DNA from: Actinomycetes bacterium
Lineage (GTDB): Bacteria; Actinomycetota; Coriobacteriia; Coriobacteriales; Eggerthellaceae
Direction of reading: 5' to 3'
Assembly: GCA_023403475.1 (NCBI GenBank)
Contig: JAEYEL010000058.1
Location: 1-14,929, forward strand
DNA: 14,929 nt
Shown here: in pieces, positions 13,372 through 14,929 of the stretch
Numbering within the stretch: position 1 is the stretch's first letter
Layout: the number at the start of each line of letters is the position of its first letter
The notes under the pieces: model-generated
Seen by the model: only the letters and a program-made list of their open reading frames with translations
Told to the model about the DNA's origin: nothing
The model's database searches: none
Translations under genes and position numbers: made by a program

Positions 13372-14929
13372 AGATATCTCCTCTTTCCTTTTCGAGCCGA
13401 GCCCCACTATGGGCCGCAGCGGTTTTCCTTCGTATTCCCATGCGCGCCGAAACGCGCTCGCGCCGTCAGGCTCCTTGGTCACCACGCAGTCGATGTTATT
13501 GTACGACCACGTGCCTATGAGCGGCTCGCCCGCATCGAGCGAGCACGAAGTGAGGCAGTTCACGTTCGATTCCCATATGCCGCCGAAATCCGGTGCGCCG
13601 GGCGCCCATTCCGGGTGCCACCATCCGTAATCGACGCTCACAAGATCGTCGCGCATGCGCTTGGTTTCCAGTATAAACCTCGCTTCGCCCTTGTCGGTTG
13701 CAACTTTCACGCAATCGCCCGCAGCGAAACCGTGCCGCTCTGCCGTGACCTCGCTCATCTCGGCCACCGGATAGGGCGATTTTTCGCGGAACGGCCCGTA
13801 GTTGAAATACATCGACGCGTTGTAGGGCTGCTTCCGCGCACCGGTTATCATGGTGAGATGCGCACCGCCCGCACGTTCGGCGCTCTCGACAAGCTCCGCC
13901 GAGCACAGGTGCGCAGGCTCGCCCATACGGGGAAGGCGCTGGCCGCCAAGCGCGGTTAAGATCTCGCTGGCAAGCTCCACCTTCCCCGTCGTCGTCGCAA
14001 AGCCCTGCGGCTTTCCCTCCGCGTCGGCAAGCTCGTGCTTGCCGAAGGCCGGCGGCACGAAGTACAGCCCTATGCGACAGTAGTCTTCCCAGCTCATGCC
14101 GCTCGGCTCCAAAACGGCGGCAAGCGCCTTCTGAAACGTGGCATGCGGCCACGCCTCTTCCTGCCCCAAACGCAGGCCCAGTTCGCGGAACACGTCGTAG
14201 TCGCTTTTGCGCTCGTAGTACGGCTCCACCGCCGCCGGCCCCCCGTAGGCGATGTTCGCCACGCCGCCATGCTGCTGGAACAACGGGCGCTCTATGGCGC
14301 CTGCCGCCGGAAGCACGTAGTCGGCAAGGGAAGCCGTAGGCGTGAGGTAGTAATCGAGCACCACGATAAGATCGAGCCCCATAAGCGCCCTCATCACCCG
14401 GTGCGTGTCGGCATAGGTGAGCAGCGGATTGGTGGCCTCGACGATAAGCGCCCGCACCGGATACGGCTCGCCTGTCTCCATAGCGTGCAGCACCAAGTCG
14501 GGATGCGCCGAGGTCATGTAGCGTGCGGGCAGGCGGCGCCCCTGCTTCATGGTAAGCTTACGCACACGCTCGTATCCCTCATAGCTTTGAAGCGGCGTGT
14601 AGGGCGCGTTCAGACAGCGTTTTCCATGCTCGGGCGCAAGAGCATCCGTCATCTCCAAGTCGATTTCGGTTTCGAAATCGCTCATTTCCGTAAGCACGCA
14701 CGCACCCGGCTTATCGACGTTTCCCGTAATGGCGCGCAAACAGCAAATCGCCCGATGCGTGGGCGCGACGTTTCTTCCCACCTGGTCGATGCCACGCCCG
14801 GAAACGAGCGCTGAGGCTCGCGCGTTGGCGAACAGGCGTGCCGCCTGGCGAATCCGGTCGACGCAAACCCCGCACACGTTCGCCACGTATTCGGGCGTGT
14901 AAGGGCGCACATGTTCCACCAGTTCGTCG
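12505..14929 (-). CDS. Molybdopterin oxidoreductase (partial) fused in frame to a DUF2064 transferase-like domain
   Basis: One open frame runs from the right edge to TAA 12505 without a stop. Its first ~515 residues are the C-terminal half of a DMSO-reductase-family molybdopterin enzyme. Visible parts are the VSGRGIDQVGRN cofactor-binding stretch, LRAITGNVDKPGA, EATNPLLTYAD, LDYYLTPTASLADYVLPAAG, and the C-terminal dinucleotide-binding domain (MITGARKQPYNASMYFNYG onward). The N-terminal [4Fe-4S] site and the metal ligand lie outside the window, so substrate class cannot be judged. After SKRKEE the frame continues directly into a complete DUF2064 (CofC-like, TIGR04282-related) domain. A strong ribosome binding site and GTG sit exactly at the junction, so these may really be two proteins with a lost stop codon between them. 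It is the first visible gene of the minus-strand cluster. Confidence 0.85.
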   Translation of the reverse strand, partial: DELVEHVRPYTPEYVANVCGVCVDRIRQAARLFANARASALVSGRGIDQVGRNVAPTHRAICCLRAITGNVDKPGACVLTEMSDFETEIDLEMTDALAPEHGKRCLNAPYTPLQSYEGYERVRKLTMKQGRRLPARYMTSAHPDLVLHAMETGEPYPVRALIVEATNPLLTYADTHRVMRALMGLDLIVVLDYYLTPTASLADYVLPAAGAIERPLFQQHGGVANIAYGGPAAVEPYYERKSDYDVFRELGLRLGQEEAWPHATFQKALAAVLEPSGMSWEDYCRIGLYFVPPAFGKHELADAEGKPQGFATTTGKVELASEILTALGGQRLPRMGEPAHLCSAELVESAERAGGAHLTMITGARKQPYNASMYFNYGPFREKSPYPVAEMSEVTAERHGFAAGDCVKVATDKGEARFILETKRMRDDLVSVDYGWWHPEWAPGAPDFGGIWESNVNCLTSCSLDAGEPLIGTWSYNNIDCVVTKEPDGASAFRRAWEYEGKPLRPIVGLGSKRKEEISVAKEKKHALLLFSKPPVPGMVKTRLTTKHGGFLSETQAAEFFKRSLYDVSEMAMHALLQLQAENDELVKNNPEATKITYDFFVSTTPADNVDLMRETYDAIGPWPMEIHYLTDKGATFDDHFDDAFKQIFALGYESIVSVGGDIPTMPKSHITQAFEWLDYFQSLGTPGFVQAPCQECGTSLVGFSYNTPINHQGVYYNMDGVAALDAYVAKLQEKDIPSAYFSPIADIDERTDLAHAISCMRAIKEAAKHQVDLFVPERVLAWVDYMGIRVSTPPNDEHDPRQYIDE
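13378..13383 (-). promoter_or_regulatory. Internal ribosome binding site at the molybdoenzyme/DUF2064 junction
   Basis: GAGGAG (minus strand) lies 6 nt before GTG 13371 inside the continuous open frame. Here it also encodes part of KRKEEIS. A strong, ideally spaced site exactly at the domain border suggests that the two domains were, or still are, separate genes. Confidence 0.55.

Noticed and set aside
12445..13959. 504-residue plus-strand open frame opposite the molybdoenzyme/DUF2064 gene
   Set aside because: Antisense to recognised domains; Arg/His/Val-rich shadow with no recognisable motif.

Overview
The window is GC-rich chromosomal DNA that looks like an anaerobic high-GC Gram-positive bacterium. 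The best guess is the class Coriobacteriia (Eggerthella-like). This is inferred from base composition, GGAGG-type ribosome binding sites, and a large set of iron-sulfur and molybdopterin redox proteins beside ordinary housekeeping genes. It is not proven by any marker gene here.

Left part (1-8119). The gene guaA (GMP synthase) lies on the minus strand and is followed by a clear minus-strand terminator at 74-105. Upstream of it is about 1 kb without a convincing gene. That stretch holds an exact 33-bp direct repeat, a 180-bp element with perfect 24-bp terminal inverted repeats and a 4-bp target duplication (a MITE-like element), and a large hairpin. Then come thpR (2H-family RNA ligase/cyclic phosphodiesterase) on the plus strand and an N-terminally truncated U32-peptidase-like fragment on the minus strand. 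The fragment sits between related inverted repeats and a 14-bp tandem repeat. After this is an amino-sugar block on the plus strand: nagB, glmM and a stand-alone left-handed beta-helix protein resembling the acetyltransferase half of GlmU. Together they handle glucosamine-6-P, glucosamine-1-P and probably N-acetylglucosamine-1-P, feeding cell-wall precursor synthesis. A PadR-type regulator follows, behind a promoter region with a striking 10-bp-phased repeat.

Right part (8143-14929, minus strand) is one directional redox cluster. In transcription order it holds the C-terminal part of a molybdopterin oxidoreductase fused in frame to a DUF2064 nucleotidyl/glycosyltransferase-like domain, then a radical SAM protein with extra cysteine motifs, a ferredoxin-DUF169 protein, a small GNAT acetyltransferase with a cysteine-rich tail, and a two-CCG-domain iron-sulfur protein of the HdrD/GlpC type. 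Tight spacing and overlapping stop/ribosome-binding signals support co-transcription of the last genes. The cluster reads as a dedicated pathway that builds or modifies a small molecule (radical SAM, transferase, GNAT) and couples it to electron transfer (molybdoenzyme, ferredoxin, CCG protein). Its substrate cannot be named from sequence. It is the best candidate here for an undescribed system.

The cluster meets the PadR gene tail to tail (23-nt gap). The molybdoenzyme's N-terminus and the cluster's promoter lie beyond the right edge.
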